From UBA10649 sp044233495 (GTDB taxonomy: Bacteria > Actinomycetota > Actinomycetes > S36-B12): DNA of 20,563 nucleotides. The notes beneath the pieces were generated by a model that worked only from the letters and a program-made list of their open reading frames with translations, made no database searches and was not told the origin of the DNA. Below are positions 1 to 6,807 of the stretch, piece by piece. The stretch lies in contig JBIIJX010000020.1 in the NCBI GenBank assembly GCA_044233495.1, forward strand, positions 1-20,563, given 5' to 3'. Position numbers and translations under genes: made by a program. Positions within the stretch are counted from its first letter, which is position 1; every line of letters starts with the position of its first letter.

Positions 1-218
1 CCGGTGACATCGTCGTCCGTGACGCGTGGCTGCCGTCCGACGTGGTGCCCGGCGATCTCCTCGCGGTGGCAGCCACTGGCGCGTACTGCAGGTCCATGGC
101 GTCGAACTACAACTACCTGCCCCGTCCGGCGGTGGTGTCGGCACGCGGGGGAGCCACCACCGTGGTGCTGCGTCGCGAGACCGTCGACGACCTGCTGGCT
201 CTCGATCCGGGCGCCTGA
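1..218 (+). CDS. lysA: Diaminopimelate decarboxylase, C-terminal end (partial)
   Basis: Only the last 71 codons are present, read from base 3 to a TGA at 216-218; the gene begins upstream of the window. The enzyme decarboxylates meso-diaminopimelate to L-lysine using pyridoxal phosphate in the cytoplasm. The visible residues contain GDLLAV, then GAYCRSMASNYNYLPRP, the conserved C-terminal signature of LysA-type fold-III decarboxylases whose tyrosine lies at the cofactor and substrate site. The protein ends with an acidic ETVDDLLALD tail, as in actinobacterial LysA. In many actinobacteria lysA is directly followed by hom, thrC and thrB; here a minus-strand aquaporin gene lies between them. No convincing hairpin terminator is visible in the 56 bases after the stop. 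Confidence 0.9.
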   Translation, partial: GDIVVRDAWLPSDVVPGDLLAVAATGAYCRSMASNYNYLPRPAVVSARGGATTVVLRRETVDDLLALDPGA

Positions 219-252
219 CCCCGTCGAATCCCGCTGGGCCGTGGGCGATGTG

Positions 253-285
253 CTACTCGCGCCCTACCCGCGCCCTACTCGCGCT
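253..285. repeat. Three tandem 11-nt repeats at the aquaporin stop codon
   Basis: Units at 253-263, 264-274 and 275-285 read CTACTCGCGCC, CTACCCGCGCC and CTACTCGCGCT. On the minus strand each unit ends in TAG. Because the period is 11 bases, the three TAGs fall in three different reading frames. The first one met, at 277-275, is the aquaporin stop. The repeat lies between two convergent genes, where no hairpin terminator is obvious. Confidence 0.7.
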
Positions 286-1021
286 CGGAGCCGGCCACGA
301 GCTTCGCCGGCTCCTCAGCGTCCGTGCGGACGACCTTCCACACCGCGACCGCGATCAGCGCGCCGACGAGCGGCGCGAGGATGAACAGCCAGACCTGCGC
401 GAGTGAGTCACCGCCGTTGAGCAGGGCGGGGCCGAACGAACGCGCCGGGTTGACGGACGTGCCCGTGAGCGGGATCCCGACGATGTGCACGAGCGCGAGC
501 GTGAAGCCGATCGCGGCTCCGGCGAAACCAGGTGCGGCGACGCGCTCGGTGACGAGCAGGATCACCAGCACGAAGGCCGCCGTCAGGAGCATCTCGAGGA
601 CGAAGGCGCCCGGCAGGTTGATGGCACCGTTGTCGTAGCTGTTCGTGCCAAGACCGCCGGTGTAGTCAGTGACGCCGAAGGAGGACACGAACAGCTTCAG
701 CACCGCAGCAGCGACGATGGCCGCCAGGAACTGCACGATCCAGTACCCGACAGCCTCCTTTGCGGGCATGCGTCGGCCCAGGAGCATCGCGAGGGTGACG
801 GCGGGGTTCACGTGACCGCCGGACACCGGGCCGAAGGCGTAGGCCACCGCGAAGAGCACGAGTCCGAAGGCGAAGGCCACACCGAGCACACCGGATCCGG
901 GCCCCTTGCCATCGACGCCGACGACAGTCGCGATGCCGAAGATGGCCGCGCCCACGGCGAGGAAGACGAGCATGAATGTGCCGACGAACTCCGCCACGAG
1001 CTTGCGAGCGGTGAGAGACAT
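275..1021 (-). CDS. aqpZ: AqpZ-type aquaporin (water channel)
   Basis: A 248-residue membrane channel of the MIP family with six membrane segments and two half-helices. Both NPA boxes are present: HVNPAVT (Asn72-Pro-Ala) and SVNPARS (Asn191-Pro-Ala). The selectivity-filter residues align with E. coli AqpZ Phe43, His174, Thr183 and Arg189 as Phe52, His179, Thr188 and Arg194, and the His-Thr-Arg spacing is identical. This predicts a water-selective channel rather than a glycerol facilitator; that is inference from family knowledge. The ATG at 1021-1019 is chosen because AAGGAGGAG lies immediately upstream and the protein then starts at the usual AEFVGTF helix. A longer in-frame extension beginning at 1564 runs antisense to hom and is rejected. 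The gene converges on lysA and diverges from hom. Confidence 0.93.
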   Translation of the reverse strand: MSLTARKLVAEFVGTFMLVFLAVGAAIFGIATVVGVDGKGPGSGVLGVAFAFGLVLFAVAYAFGPVSGGHVNPAVTLAMLLGRRMPAKEAVGYWIVQFLAAIVAAAVLKLFVSSFGVTDYTGGLGTNSYDNGAINLPGAFVLEMLLTAAFVLVILLVTERVAAPGFAGAAIGFTLALVHIVGIPLTGTSVNPARSFGPALLNGGDSLAQVWLFILAPLVGALIAVAVWKVVRTDAEEPAKLVAGSERE

Positions 1022-1053
1022 GGCTCCTCCTTCACAGGCGCCGGCCGACTCCG

Positions 1054-1084
1054 GACCTGAGCGCAATTCTGTGGTCATCAGGTC
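1054..1084. promoter_or_regulatory. Inverted repeat in the aqpZ/hom divergent region
   Basis: GACCTGA at 1054-1060 is the exact reverse complement of TCAGGTC at 1078-1084, with a 17-base spacer that includes the AT-rich CAATTCT. The centre lies about 48 bases upstream of the aquaporin start codon, a place where a promoter or operator could sit. I could not identify -10 and -35 boxes with confidence for either gene in 1022-1232, so the operator role is inference only. Confidence 0.35.
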
Positions 1085-1201
1085 TGAACCGGCTGCGACG
1101 CGCCGATCCCTGGCCGGCGATGTCCTCCGAGTGGGGGGCACCACGGGGGAGTCCCGGGGCAGAGGGGCGGAATCATGTGCCGTGTCGGGTGGTGGTGTCC
1201 G

Positions 1202-1213
1202 GCGGGCGCCCGC
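1202..1213. promoter_or_regulatory. 12-base perfect palindrome upstream of hom
   Basis: GCGGGCGCCCGC is perfectly self-complementary with no loop and ends five bases before the GAGAGG ribosome binding site of hom (1219-1224). It could be a protein-binding site or chance in GC-rich DNA. Confidence 0.25.
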
Positions 1214-1232
1214 GACCTGAGAGGCTGTGCCC

Positions 1233-2546
1233 GTGAATGCCCCCCTCGTGGACCCCGATCGCGTCATCACCGTCGCCCTTCTCGGTGCGGGCACCGTCGG
1301 CGCCCAGGTGGGCCGACTGCTCAACGCGACCGAGGCGGACCTCACTCCGCGCGTGGGCGCTCGCCTCCAGCTCGTCGCCGTCGCGGCCCTCGACCCGGAG
1401 AACCCGCGTGAGGGGATCGACCCGTCGGTGTTCACCGACGACGCCGCGGCTGTCGCCCGCTCGGGCGCAGACATCGTGGTCGAGCTCATGGGCGGCATCG
1501 AGCCTGCTCGGACGCTCATCCTCGAGGCCATGGCGGCGGGCTCGTCCGTCGTGACGGCGAACAAGGCGCTCCTGGCCGCGCACGGGGCCGAGCTGCAGGA
1601 GGCCGCTGCTCAGTCCGGCGTCGATCTCTTCTTCGAGGCGTCGGTCGCAGGCGCCATTCCCCTGCTGCGGCCGCTCCGCGAATCGCTTGCCGGCGACCGC
1701 GTGACCAAGGTCATGGGCATCGTCAACGGCTCGACCAACTACATGCTGACCAAGATGGACGAGGAGGGCTGCTCCTATCAGGAGATCTTCGACGAGGCGC
1801 GGGCCCTCGGGTACCTCGAGGCCAATCCGTCGCTCGACATCGACGGCCACGATGCGGCGGCCAAGGCCGCCATCCTCGCCGAGCTCGCCTTCCACACCCC
1901 CGTGACGATCGACGACGTGTACTGCGAGGGCATCTCGCAGGTCACCGCCGAGGACGTCCGCGCAGCCCAGGCGATGGGTTTCGTCATCAAGCTGCTCGCG
2001 ATCGCCGAGCGGGTGCCGGGCGATGCGGGCGTGATCGTGCGGGTGCACCCGACGATGGTGCCGCGATCGCATCCCCTGGCCTCCGTGCGACTGGCCTTCA
2101 ACGCCGTGTTCGTGCAGGCCGAGGCCGCTGACGAGCTGATGTTCTACGGCCGGGGCGCAGGAGGCGTGCCCACGGCGTCGGCCATCCTGGGTGACGTCGT
2201 CGTAGCCGCCCGCAATCGCGTCACCGGGTCGATCGGCCCGTCGCGGAGCACCTACGCCGGCCTGCCGGTCCTGCCGATCTCCGCGGCCCGCACGCGCTTC
2301 TACGTCAACCTCGACGTCGCCGATCGTCCGGGTGTCCTCGCTGCGATCGCCGCCGCGTTCGCGCAGCACGGTGTGAGCATCCAGGTCGTGCGGCAGGACG
2401 GCCACGGCGACAACGCCGGGCTCGTGGTGCGCACGCATCTGGCCGGCGAGGAGGACCTCGAGCGCACGGTCGAGCACCTGCGCAGCATGCCCGAGGTGAA
2501 GGCCGTGCTGGGCGTCATGCGCGTCGAGGGCGAGGCCGGGGCATAG
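1233..2546 (+). CDS. hom: Homoserine dehydrogenase
   Basis: Reduces L-aspartate-4-semialdehyde to L-homoserine with NAD(P)H, at the branch to threonine and methionine. About 437 residues, the usual length for the ACT-containing class. The N-terminus holds the nucleotide-binding loop LLGAGTVG. The catalytic domain carries GIVNGSTNYMLTKM and the segment LDIDGHDAAAKAAIL, whose Asp207 and Lys211 fit the family's catalytic pair. A C-terminal ACT domain (about residues 355-435, starting YVNLDVADRPGVLAAI) predicts feedback control by an amino acid, threonine by family precedent. Two in-frame GTG codons compete: 1227 and 1233. The GAGAGG at 1219-1224 is 8 bases from 1233 but only 2 from 1227, so I chose 1233. 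thrC begins two bases after the stop. Confidence 0.95.
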   Translation: MNAPLVDPDRVITVALLGAGTVGAQVGRLLNATEADLTPRVGARLQLVAVAALDPENPREGIDPSVFTDDAAAVARSGADIVVELMGGIEPARTLILEAMAAGSSVVTANKALLAAHGAELQEAAAQSGVDLFFEASVAGAIPLLRPLRESLAGDRVTKVMGIVNGSTNYMLTKMDEEGCSYQEIFDEARALGYLEANPSLDIDGHDAAAKAAILAELAFHTPVTIDDVYCEGISQVTAEDVRAAQAMGFVIKLLAIAERVPGDAGVIVRVHPTMVPRSHPLASVRLAFNAVFVQAEAADELMFYGRGAGGVPTASAILGDVVVAARNRVTGSIGPSRSTYAGLPVLPISAARTRFYVNLDVADRPGVLAAIAAAFAQHGVSIQVVRQDGHGDNAGLVVRTHLAGEEDLERTVEHLRSMPEVKAVLGVMRVEGEAGA

Positions 2547-2548
2547 AC

Positions 2549-3610
2549 ATGGCACACGTCTGGCGCGGGCTCATCGAGGAGTATCGCGATCGGCTCCCGG
2601 TGACGGACGCCACGCCCATCGTGACGCTGCGCGAGGGAGGTACCCCTCTCGTCTATGCGTGCACCATCAGCGAGATGACCGGTTGCGAGGTCTGGCTGAA
2701 GTACGACGGCGCCAACCCCACGGGTTCGTTCAAGGACCGCGGCATGACGATGGCCATCTCCAAGGCGGCCGAAGCCGGTGCGCGGGTCGTCATCTGTGCC
2801 TCGACGGGCAACACCTCGGCCAGTGCTGCGGCGTACGCCACCAAGGCGGGCATGCGCTGCGCCGTGCTCGTACCGCAGGGCAAGATCGCGATGGGCAAGC
2901 TGGCCCAGGCGATCGTGCACGGAGCGACGCTCCTGCAGGTCGACGGCAATTTCGACGACTGCCTCAACGTCGCCCGCGACCTCGCCGACCGCTACCCCGT
3001 GGAGCTCGTGAACAGTGTCAATCCGGCGCGCATCGAGGGGCAGAAGACGGCGAGCTTCGAAGTCGTCGATCAGCTCGGCCGCGCCCCGGACATCCATGCG
3101 CTCCCCGTGGGCAACGCGGGCAACATCACGGCGTACTGGAAGGGGTACGTGGAGTACGCCACGGACGGAATCGCCCAGGCTCGCCCCCGCATGTGGGGGT
3201 TCCAAGCGGCCGGCGCGGCACCGATCGTCCTCGGGCAGCGTGTTGACCGGCCGGAGACCATTGCCACGGCCATTCGGATCGGCAATCCCGCATCGTGGCA
3301 GCAGGCCGAGCAGGCGCGCGACGACAGTGGGGGAGCGATCGACGCCGTCACCGACGACGAGATCCTCGACGCCTATCGGCTGCTCGCCGCGAGCGAGGGC
3401 CTGTTCTGCGAGCCCGCAAGCGCGGCGAGCGTCGCCGGAGTCCTGAAGAAGCACGCGGCAGGTGAGCTTGATCGCGGTCAGGTCGTGGTGTGCACCTTGA
3501 CCGGGAACGGGCTGAAGGATCCCCAGTGGGCCCTGGAGGGCGCAGCCGACCCCATCGTCGTGCCGGTCGAGACGGACGCTGCTGCACGCGTGCTGGGACT
3601 GGTGGACTGA
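2549..3610 (+). CDS. thrC: Threonine synthase
   Basis: Converts O-phospho-L-homoserine to L-threonine with pyridoxal phosphate, the last step of the pathway. At 353 residues it is the compact actinobacterial/Bacillus type without the long N-terminal domain of the E. coli enzyme. The Schiff-base lysine is Lys62 in NPTGSFKDRGM. Further family landmarks are the STGNTSASAAAYA segment, SVNPARIEGQKTASFE, and the glycine-rich phosphate-binding loop GNAGNITAYWKG. ATG at 2549 follows the hom TAG by two bases, and the TGA at 3608-3610 shares one base with the thrB ATG. Translational coupling across hom, thrC and thrB is likely. Confidence 0.96.
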   Translation: MAHVWRGLIEEYRDRLPVTDATPIVTLREGGTPLVYACTISEMTGCEVWLKYDGANPTGSFKDRGMTMAISKAAEAGARVVICASTGNTSASAAAYATKAGMRCAVLVPQGKIAMGKLAQAIVHGATLLQVDGNFDDCLNVARDLADRYPVELVNSVNPARIEGQKTASFEVVDQLGRAPDIHALPVGNAGNITAYWKGYVEYATDGIAQARPRMWGFQAAGAAPIVLGQRVDRPETIATAIRIGNPASWQQAEQARDDSGGAIDAVTDDEILDAYRLLAASEGLFCEPASAASVAGVLKKHAAGELDRGQVVVCTLTGNGLKDPQWALEGAADPIVVPVETDAAARVLGLVD

Positions 3611-4533
3611 TGCCGAGCCTGCGCCGGGAGGCTGTGCGAGTCGTCGTCCCAGCCACCAGTGCCAACCTCGGTCCCGCATTCGACTGCGCGGGCCTGGCCC
3701 TCGGGGTCTTCGACGACCTCGTGGCGATGGTCACGGACGACGCGGGAGTGCTGGTCGAGGTCTCGGGCGAGGGCGAGGGCTCCCTGCCGCTCGACGAAGG
3801 GCACCTCGTCGTTCAGTCGATGCGGGCGGCCTTCGAGCGCCTCGGTGTCGATGTGCCCGGATTCGTCCTTCGGTGCATCAACTCCATCCCGCACGGACGC
3901 GGACTCGGCTCGTCGGCAGCTGCGATCGTCGGGGGCATAGTGCTCGCTCGAGCGATGGTGGTCGACGGTCGTGATCGGTTGACCGACGACGATGTCCTGC
4001 AGCTGGCCCTGGAGCGTGAGTCGCACCCGGACAATGTGGCTGCGGCGCTCCATGGCGGGTTCACGGTGGCCTGGGTCGACGACGACGGCCGGGGCGATGT
4101 CACCCGCATGGAACCCCATCCGGACATCAGGCCGGTGATCCTGGTCCCGTCCGACGAGCTGTCCACGGCCGAAGCGCGCACGATGCTGCCCGACTCGGTC
4201 TCCCTGCGCGATGCCACGGCGAACATCGCGCGGACTGCCCTCCTCGTCCACGCTATGACGGTCGACCCGGCCCGGCTCATGGCTGCCACGACCGATCGGA
4301 TCCACCAGCGCAGCCGAGCCACGTGCTACCCGGCATCGCTCGACCTCGTCGCCCTGCTGCGCGAGTCGGGCGTCCCCGCGGTCATCTCCGGAGCGGGTCC
4401 CTCCGTCCTGGCCTTCGCTGACGCGACGTCGGCTGAGGCCATGGCCGGGATCGACACCGCGGAGTGGATCGTCCGCGAGGTCCCGGTGTCGTCGTCGGGC
4501 GCGCGAGAGGTCCCGCTGCTGCCCCCTGCCTGA
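3610..4533 (+). CDS. thrB: Homoserine kinase
   Basis: Phosphorylates L-homoserine with ATP to give the substrate of ThrC. 307 residues, normal for the GHMP kinase family. N-terminal motif VVVPATSANLGPAFDCAGLAL (residues 11-31); the ATP-binding GHMP loop IPHGRGLGSSAAA is at residues 93-105; the C-terminal motif ISGAGPSVLAF is also present. The ATG at 3610 overlaps the thrC stop as TGATG. A longer in-frame reading from 3490 lies entirely inside thrC and is rejected. It is the last gene of the threonine cluster; the next gene, rho, follows after a 202-base leader. Confidence 0.96.
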   Translation: MPSLRREAVRVVVPATSANLGPAFDCAGLALGVFDDLVAMVTDDAGVLVEVSGEGEGSLPLDEGHLVVQSMRAAFERLGVDVPGFVLRCINSIPHGRGLGSSAAAIVGGIVLARAMVVDGRDRLTDDDVLQLALERESHPDNVAAALHGGFTVAWVDDDGRGDVTRMEPHPDIRPVILVPSDELSTAEARTMLPDSVSLRDATANIARTALLVHAMTVDPARLMAATTDRIHQRSRATCYPASLDLVALLRESGVPAVISGAGPSVLAFADATSAEAMAGIDTAEWIVREVPVSSSGAREVPLLPPA

Positions 4534-4542
4534 CCCCGGTGG

Positions 4543-4548
4543 TACTCT
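4543..4548 (+). promoter_or_regulatory. Candidate -10 element of the rho promoter
   Basis: TACTCT, in the context GGTGGTACTCTCC, fits the TANNNT -10 consensus of the actinobacterial housekeeping sigma factor. It lies 10 bases after the thrB stop. A start about seven bases downstream would fall near 4555, exactly where the first leader stem begins. No convincing -35 box is visible. Confidence 0.45.
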
Positions 4549-4554
4549 CCTCAT

Positions 4555-4735
4555 GTCCTGAGGTGCTGGATCCTCCCGGGTCCCGAGGCACGAGTGCAGG
4601 ACGCACCCCCGCCAGCTGCCACGACATCGGCCGAATCCGGGCCGTCGTGCAGGGCTGAGGCGGGTGCCCCGCCCCCCAACCCGTGGGGGGCTGGACCTCA
4701 CCCCTCCCACGTGAGGGCGAATCGAAGGAATCCAC
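4555..4735 (+). promoter_or_regulatory. Structured C-rich 5' leader of rho
   Basis: A leader of about 181 bases with a series of possible stems. P1: GTCCTG 4555-4560 with CAGGAC 4597-4602, enclosing GTGC 4563-4566 with GCAC 4588-4591. P2: CACGAC 4620-4625 with GTCGTG 4644-4649, then GGCC 4629-4632 with GGCC 4640-4643. P3a: GGCGGG 4659-4664 with CCCGCC 4668-4673. P3b: GCCCCCC 4671-4677 with GGGGGGC 4685-4691. P4: CCTCAC 4696-4701 with GTGAGG 4711-4716. P3a and P3b share bases 4671-4673 and exclude each other. The ribosome binding site GAAGGA is at 4723-4728. C-rich runs (4603-4610, 4667-4677, 4701-4709) resemble Rho loading sites. Autogenous control is inference, by analogy with E. coli rho. 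Confidence 0.45.
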
Positions 4736-6466
4736 GTGACGGAAACTGACACGACAGGTGCGACGTCCGCCAAGGGCAAGGGCCTGTCGAGCATGCTGCT
4801 CCCGGAACTGAAGCAGTTGGCCCAGCAGATGGGCATCCCCGGTGCGAGCGGTATGCGCAAGGGCGACCTCGTCGCCGCCATCTCCGACCGGCAGGGCGGT
4901 GGTGGTTCCCGGGCCCCGCGCGAGCGGGCCGCCGAGCAGACCCCCGCTGCCGATCGCGACGATCGCGGCGGCAACGACCGCGGTGACCGGAACGATCGCG
5001 GTGATCGCGGTGGCAACGACCGCGGAGATCGGAACGATCGCGGCGGCAACGACCGCGGTGACCGGAACGATCGCGGCGGCAACGACCGCGGTGACCGGAA
5101 CGATCGCGGCGGGAACGACCGGGGTGGCAACGACCGCGGCGGCAACGACCGGGGCGGGAACGACCGGGGCGGGAACGATCGGGGCGGCAATGACTTCTCG
5201 GACGACGGCGGCGGCCGCAATCGCAGGCGACGCGGGCGCGATCGCTTCCGCGATCGTCGTGATCGGCAGCGCAGTGGCGGGGGCTACAGCGATGCCGACC
5301 TGGAGATCAGCGAGGACGACGTGCTGGTTCCTGTGGCAGGGATCCTCGACGTGATGGACAACTACGCCTTCGTCCGCACCAGCGGATACCTGCCGGGTCC
5401 GAACGACCTCTACGTGTCCTTGGCCATGGTGCGCAAGAACGGGCTGCGCAAGGGCGATGCCATCACCGGTGCCACTCGGCAGCCGAAGGACGGTGAGCGC
5501 CGTGAGAAGTTCGCGCCGCTCGTGCGCATCGACACCGTCAACGGCGGCCCCCTGGAGGCGGCCCGCAATCGACCCGAGTTCTCCAAGCTGACGCCCCTGT
5601 ACCCCCAGAACCGGCTCAGGCTCGAGACGACTCCCGCGAACCTCACCACCCGGGTCATCGATCTCGTCGCGCCGATCGGCAAGGGCCAACGCGGCCTGAT
5701 CGTGTCGCCGCCCAAGGCGGGCAAGACGATGGTGCTCCAGGCGATCGCCAACGCCATCGTCACCAACAACCCCGAGGTGCACCTCATGGTGGTGCTCGTG
5801 GACGAGCGCCCGGAGGAGGTCACCGACATGCAGCGGTCGGTGAAGGGCGAGGTGATCGCCTCCACCTTCGACCGGCCCGCCGAGGATCACACGATCATTG
5901 CGGAGCTGTCGATCGAGCGAGCCAAGCGACTCGTCGAGCTCGGCCACGACGTCGTGGTGCTGCTCGACTCCATGACGCGCCTGGGACGTGCGTACAACCT
6001 GGCCGCTCCTGCGTCGGGCCGCATCCTCTCCGGCGGTGTCGACTCCACGGCGCTCTATCCGCCGAAGCGATTCTTCGGCGCCGCGCGCAACATCGAGGAC
6101 GGCGGCTCGCTGACGATCCTCGCCACGGCCCTCGTCGAGACCGGGTCGCGCATGGACGAGGTCATCTTCGAGGAGTTCAAGGGCACCGGGAACATGGAGC
6201 TCAAGCTCGATCGGCGCCTCGCCGACAAGCGCGTCTTCCCCGCTGTCGACGTCGACGCGTCGGGCACGCGCAAGGAGGAGCTCCTCATGTCGAACGAGGA
6301 GCTCAAGATCGTCTGGAAGCTGCGCCGTGTGCTCCACGCGCTCGATCAGCAGCAGTCGATCGAGCTCCTGCTGACCAAACTGCGCGAGACCACCAGCAAC
6401 CAGGAGTTCCTGCTCCAGGTGCAGAAGACGACCCCCGCCGTGAACGGTTCCGGCGACGACGACTGA
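4736..6466 (+). CDS. rho: Transcription termination factor Rho
   Basis: Hexameric RNA-dependent ATPase that loads on C-rich RNA and stops RNA polymerase. 576 residues against about 420 in E. coli; the excess is a low-complexity insertion. Order: Rho N-terminal helical domain (about residues 18-52, LLPELKQLAQQMGI), disordered R/G/N/D insertion (about 53-185), cold-shock-like RNA-binding domain (about 193-270, including GILDVMDNYAFVR), then the ATPase domain. Walker A is PPKAGKT at 325-331. The Walker B region VVVLLDSMTRLGRAYN is near 406-421, and the C-terminal core includes ILSGGVDSTALYPPKRFFGAARN and FKGTGNMELKLDR. All ATPase motifs look intact. Start is GTG 4736, seven bases after GAAGGA. 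It is followed by a strong hairpin. Confidence 0.97.
   Translation: MTETDTTGATSAKGKGLSSMLLPELKQLAQQMGIPGASGMRKGDLVAAISDRQGGGGSRAPRERAAEQTPAADRDDRGGNDRGDRNDRGDRGGNDRGDRNDRGGNDRGDRNDRGGNDRGDRNDRGGNDRGGNDRGGNDRGGNDRGGNDRGGNDFSDDGGGRNRRRRGRDRFRDRRDRQRSGGGYSDADLEISEDDVLVPVAGILDVMDNYAFVRTSGYLPGPNDLYVSLAMVRKNGLRKGDAITGATRQPKDGERREKFAPLVRIDTVNGGPLEAARNRPEFSKLTPLYPQNRLRLETTPANLTTRVIDLVAPIGKGQRGLIVSPPKAGKTMVLQAIANAIVTNNPEVHLMVVLVDERPEEVTDMQRSVKGEVIASTFDRPAEDHTIIAELSIERAKRLVELGHDVVVLLDSMTRLGRAYNLAAPASGRILSGGVDSTALYPPKRFFGAARNIEDGGSLTILATALVETGSRMDEVIFEEFKGTGNMELKLDRRLADKRVFPAVDVDASGTRKEELLMSNEELKIVWKLRRVLHALDQQQSIELLLTKLRETTSNQEFLLQVQKTTPAVNGSGDDD
4961..5191 (+). repeat. Tandem 33-nt and 15-nt repeats inside rho
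   Basis: Three identical 33-base copies lie at 4961-4993, 5036-5068 and 5069-5101, beginning GATCGCGGCGGCAAC and encoding DRGGNDRGDRN. A diverged copy is at 5003-5035, and a 9-base fragment GATCGCGGT is at 4994-5002. Six 15-base units follow at 5102-5116, 5117-5131, 5132-5146, 5147-5161, 5162-5176 and 5177-5191, each encoding DRGGN. All periods are multiples of three, so gain or loss of units would keep the reading frame. The product is a charged, glycine- and arginine-rich disordered linker between the Rho N-terminal and RNA-binding domains. Confidence 0.95.
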
Positions 6467-6471
6467 CCGGT

Positions 6472-6517
6472 CCGCCGCATCCTCCCGGCTGATGTCACGT
6501 CCGGGAGGATGCGGTGG
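6472..6517 (+). terminator. Hairpin terminator after rho
   Basis: A 17-pair stem is formed by 6472-6488 and 6501-6517, with one G-U pair and a 12-base loop; its core is CCGCATCCTCCCGG with CCGGGAGGATGCGG. It starts five bases after the rho stop. No U-tract follows, which is common for actinobacterial hairpin terminators. The 3' arm ends immediately before the rpmE -10 element, so terminator and promoter overlap. Confidence 0.75.
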
Positions 6518-6523
6518 CATACT
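6518..6523 (+). promoter_or_regulatory. Candidate -10 element of the rpmE promoter
   Basis: CATACT in the context GGTGGCATACTTGACAGG matches a typical actinobacterial -10 box. The expected start near 6529-6530 coincides with the first G of the leader stem GGCTCCGG. A -35 box is uncertain: ATGTCA at 6492-6497 matches TTGACA at four of six bases but leaves a 20-base spacer and lies in the loop of the rho terminator. Confidence 0.5.
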
Positions 6524-6528
6524 TGACA

Positions 6529-6585
6529 GGCTCCGGTTCACGACTGCCCAGCCTGGGGGTCGACCCGGAGCCACGAGAGGAAACC
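6529..6585 (+). promoter_or_regulatory. Structured rpmE leader (candidate L31 ribosomal-protein leader)
   Basis: GGCTCCGG at 6529-6536 pairs perfectly with CCGGAGCC at 6565-6572, enclosing a small inner hairpin around CCCAGCCTGGG. The stem closes about eight bases before the ribosome binding site GAGAGG of rpmE. Rfam, as I recall it, lists candidate autoregulatory leaders of L31 genes including an actinobacterial one, and this element has the right position and compactness. I have not matched it to that consensus, so membership is inference. Confidence 0.45.
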
Positions 6586-6801
6586 ATGAAGGCTGACATC
6601 CACCCCGCCTACGGGGAGACGACCGTCACCTGCACCTGCGGGGCGACGTTCACCACGCGCAGCACGGCGAAGAACGGCGTGATCCACGCCGACGTCTGCT
6701 CGCAGTGCCACCCGTTCTACACGGGCAAGCAGAAGATCCTCGACACCGGTGGCCGCGTCGCCAAGTTCGAGACTCGCTACGGCAAGAAGGCCGACAAGTA
6801 G
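6586..6801 (+). CDS. rpmE: 50S ribosomal protein L31, zinc-binding type
   Basis: 71-residue large-subunit protein beginning MKADIHPAYGETTVTC. Four cysteines, Cys16, Cys18, Cys38 and Cys41 (CTC and CSQC), form the zinc-binding set of the C+ form of L31, which distinguishes it from the zinc-free paralog made during zinc starvation in some bacteria. The C-terminus is lysine-rich (RYGKKADK), suited to rRNA contact. ATG at 6586 follows GAGAGG with a short spacer; an upstream in-frame extension from 6514 runs through the promoter and leader and is rejected. It probably has its own promoter and is followed by a very long hairpin, so it may be expressed independently of rho and prfA. Confidence 0.96.
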   Translation: MKADIHPAYGETTVTCTCGATFTTRSTAKNGVIHADVCSQCHPFYTGKQKILDTGGRVAKFETRYGKKADK

Positions 6802-6807
6802 CTTCAC

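Noticed and set aside
1022..1564. Long N-terminal extension of the aquaporin
   Set aside because: The extension lies antisense to hom and is low-complexity, while a perfect AAGGAGGAG ribosome binding site precedes the ATG at 1021.
4961..5191. CRISPR-like array
   Set aside because: The repeats are adjacent, without unique spacers, in frame within rho, and encode a low-complexity linker. No cas gene is nearby.
3478..5220. Proline-rich PPRS repeat protein on the minus strand
   Set aside because: The repeats are the reverse reading of the rho R/G/N/D repeats, and the frame runs antisense through thrC, thrB and the rho leader.
4382..6574. 730-codon open frame antisense to rho
   Set aside because: High GC content leaves long stop-free antisense frames. 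Its sequence mirrors the rho codons, has no ribosome binding site or recognisable domain, and the sense strand encodes intact Rho.
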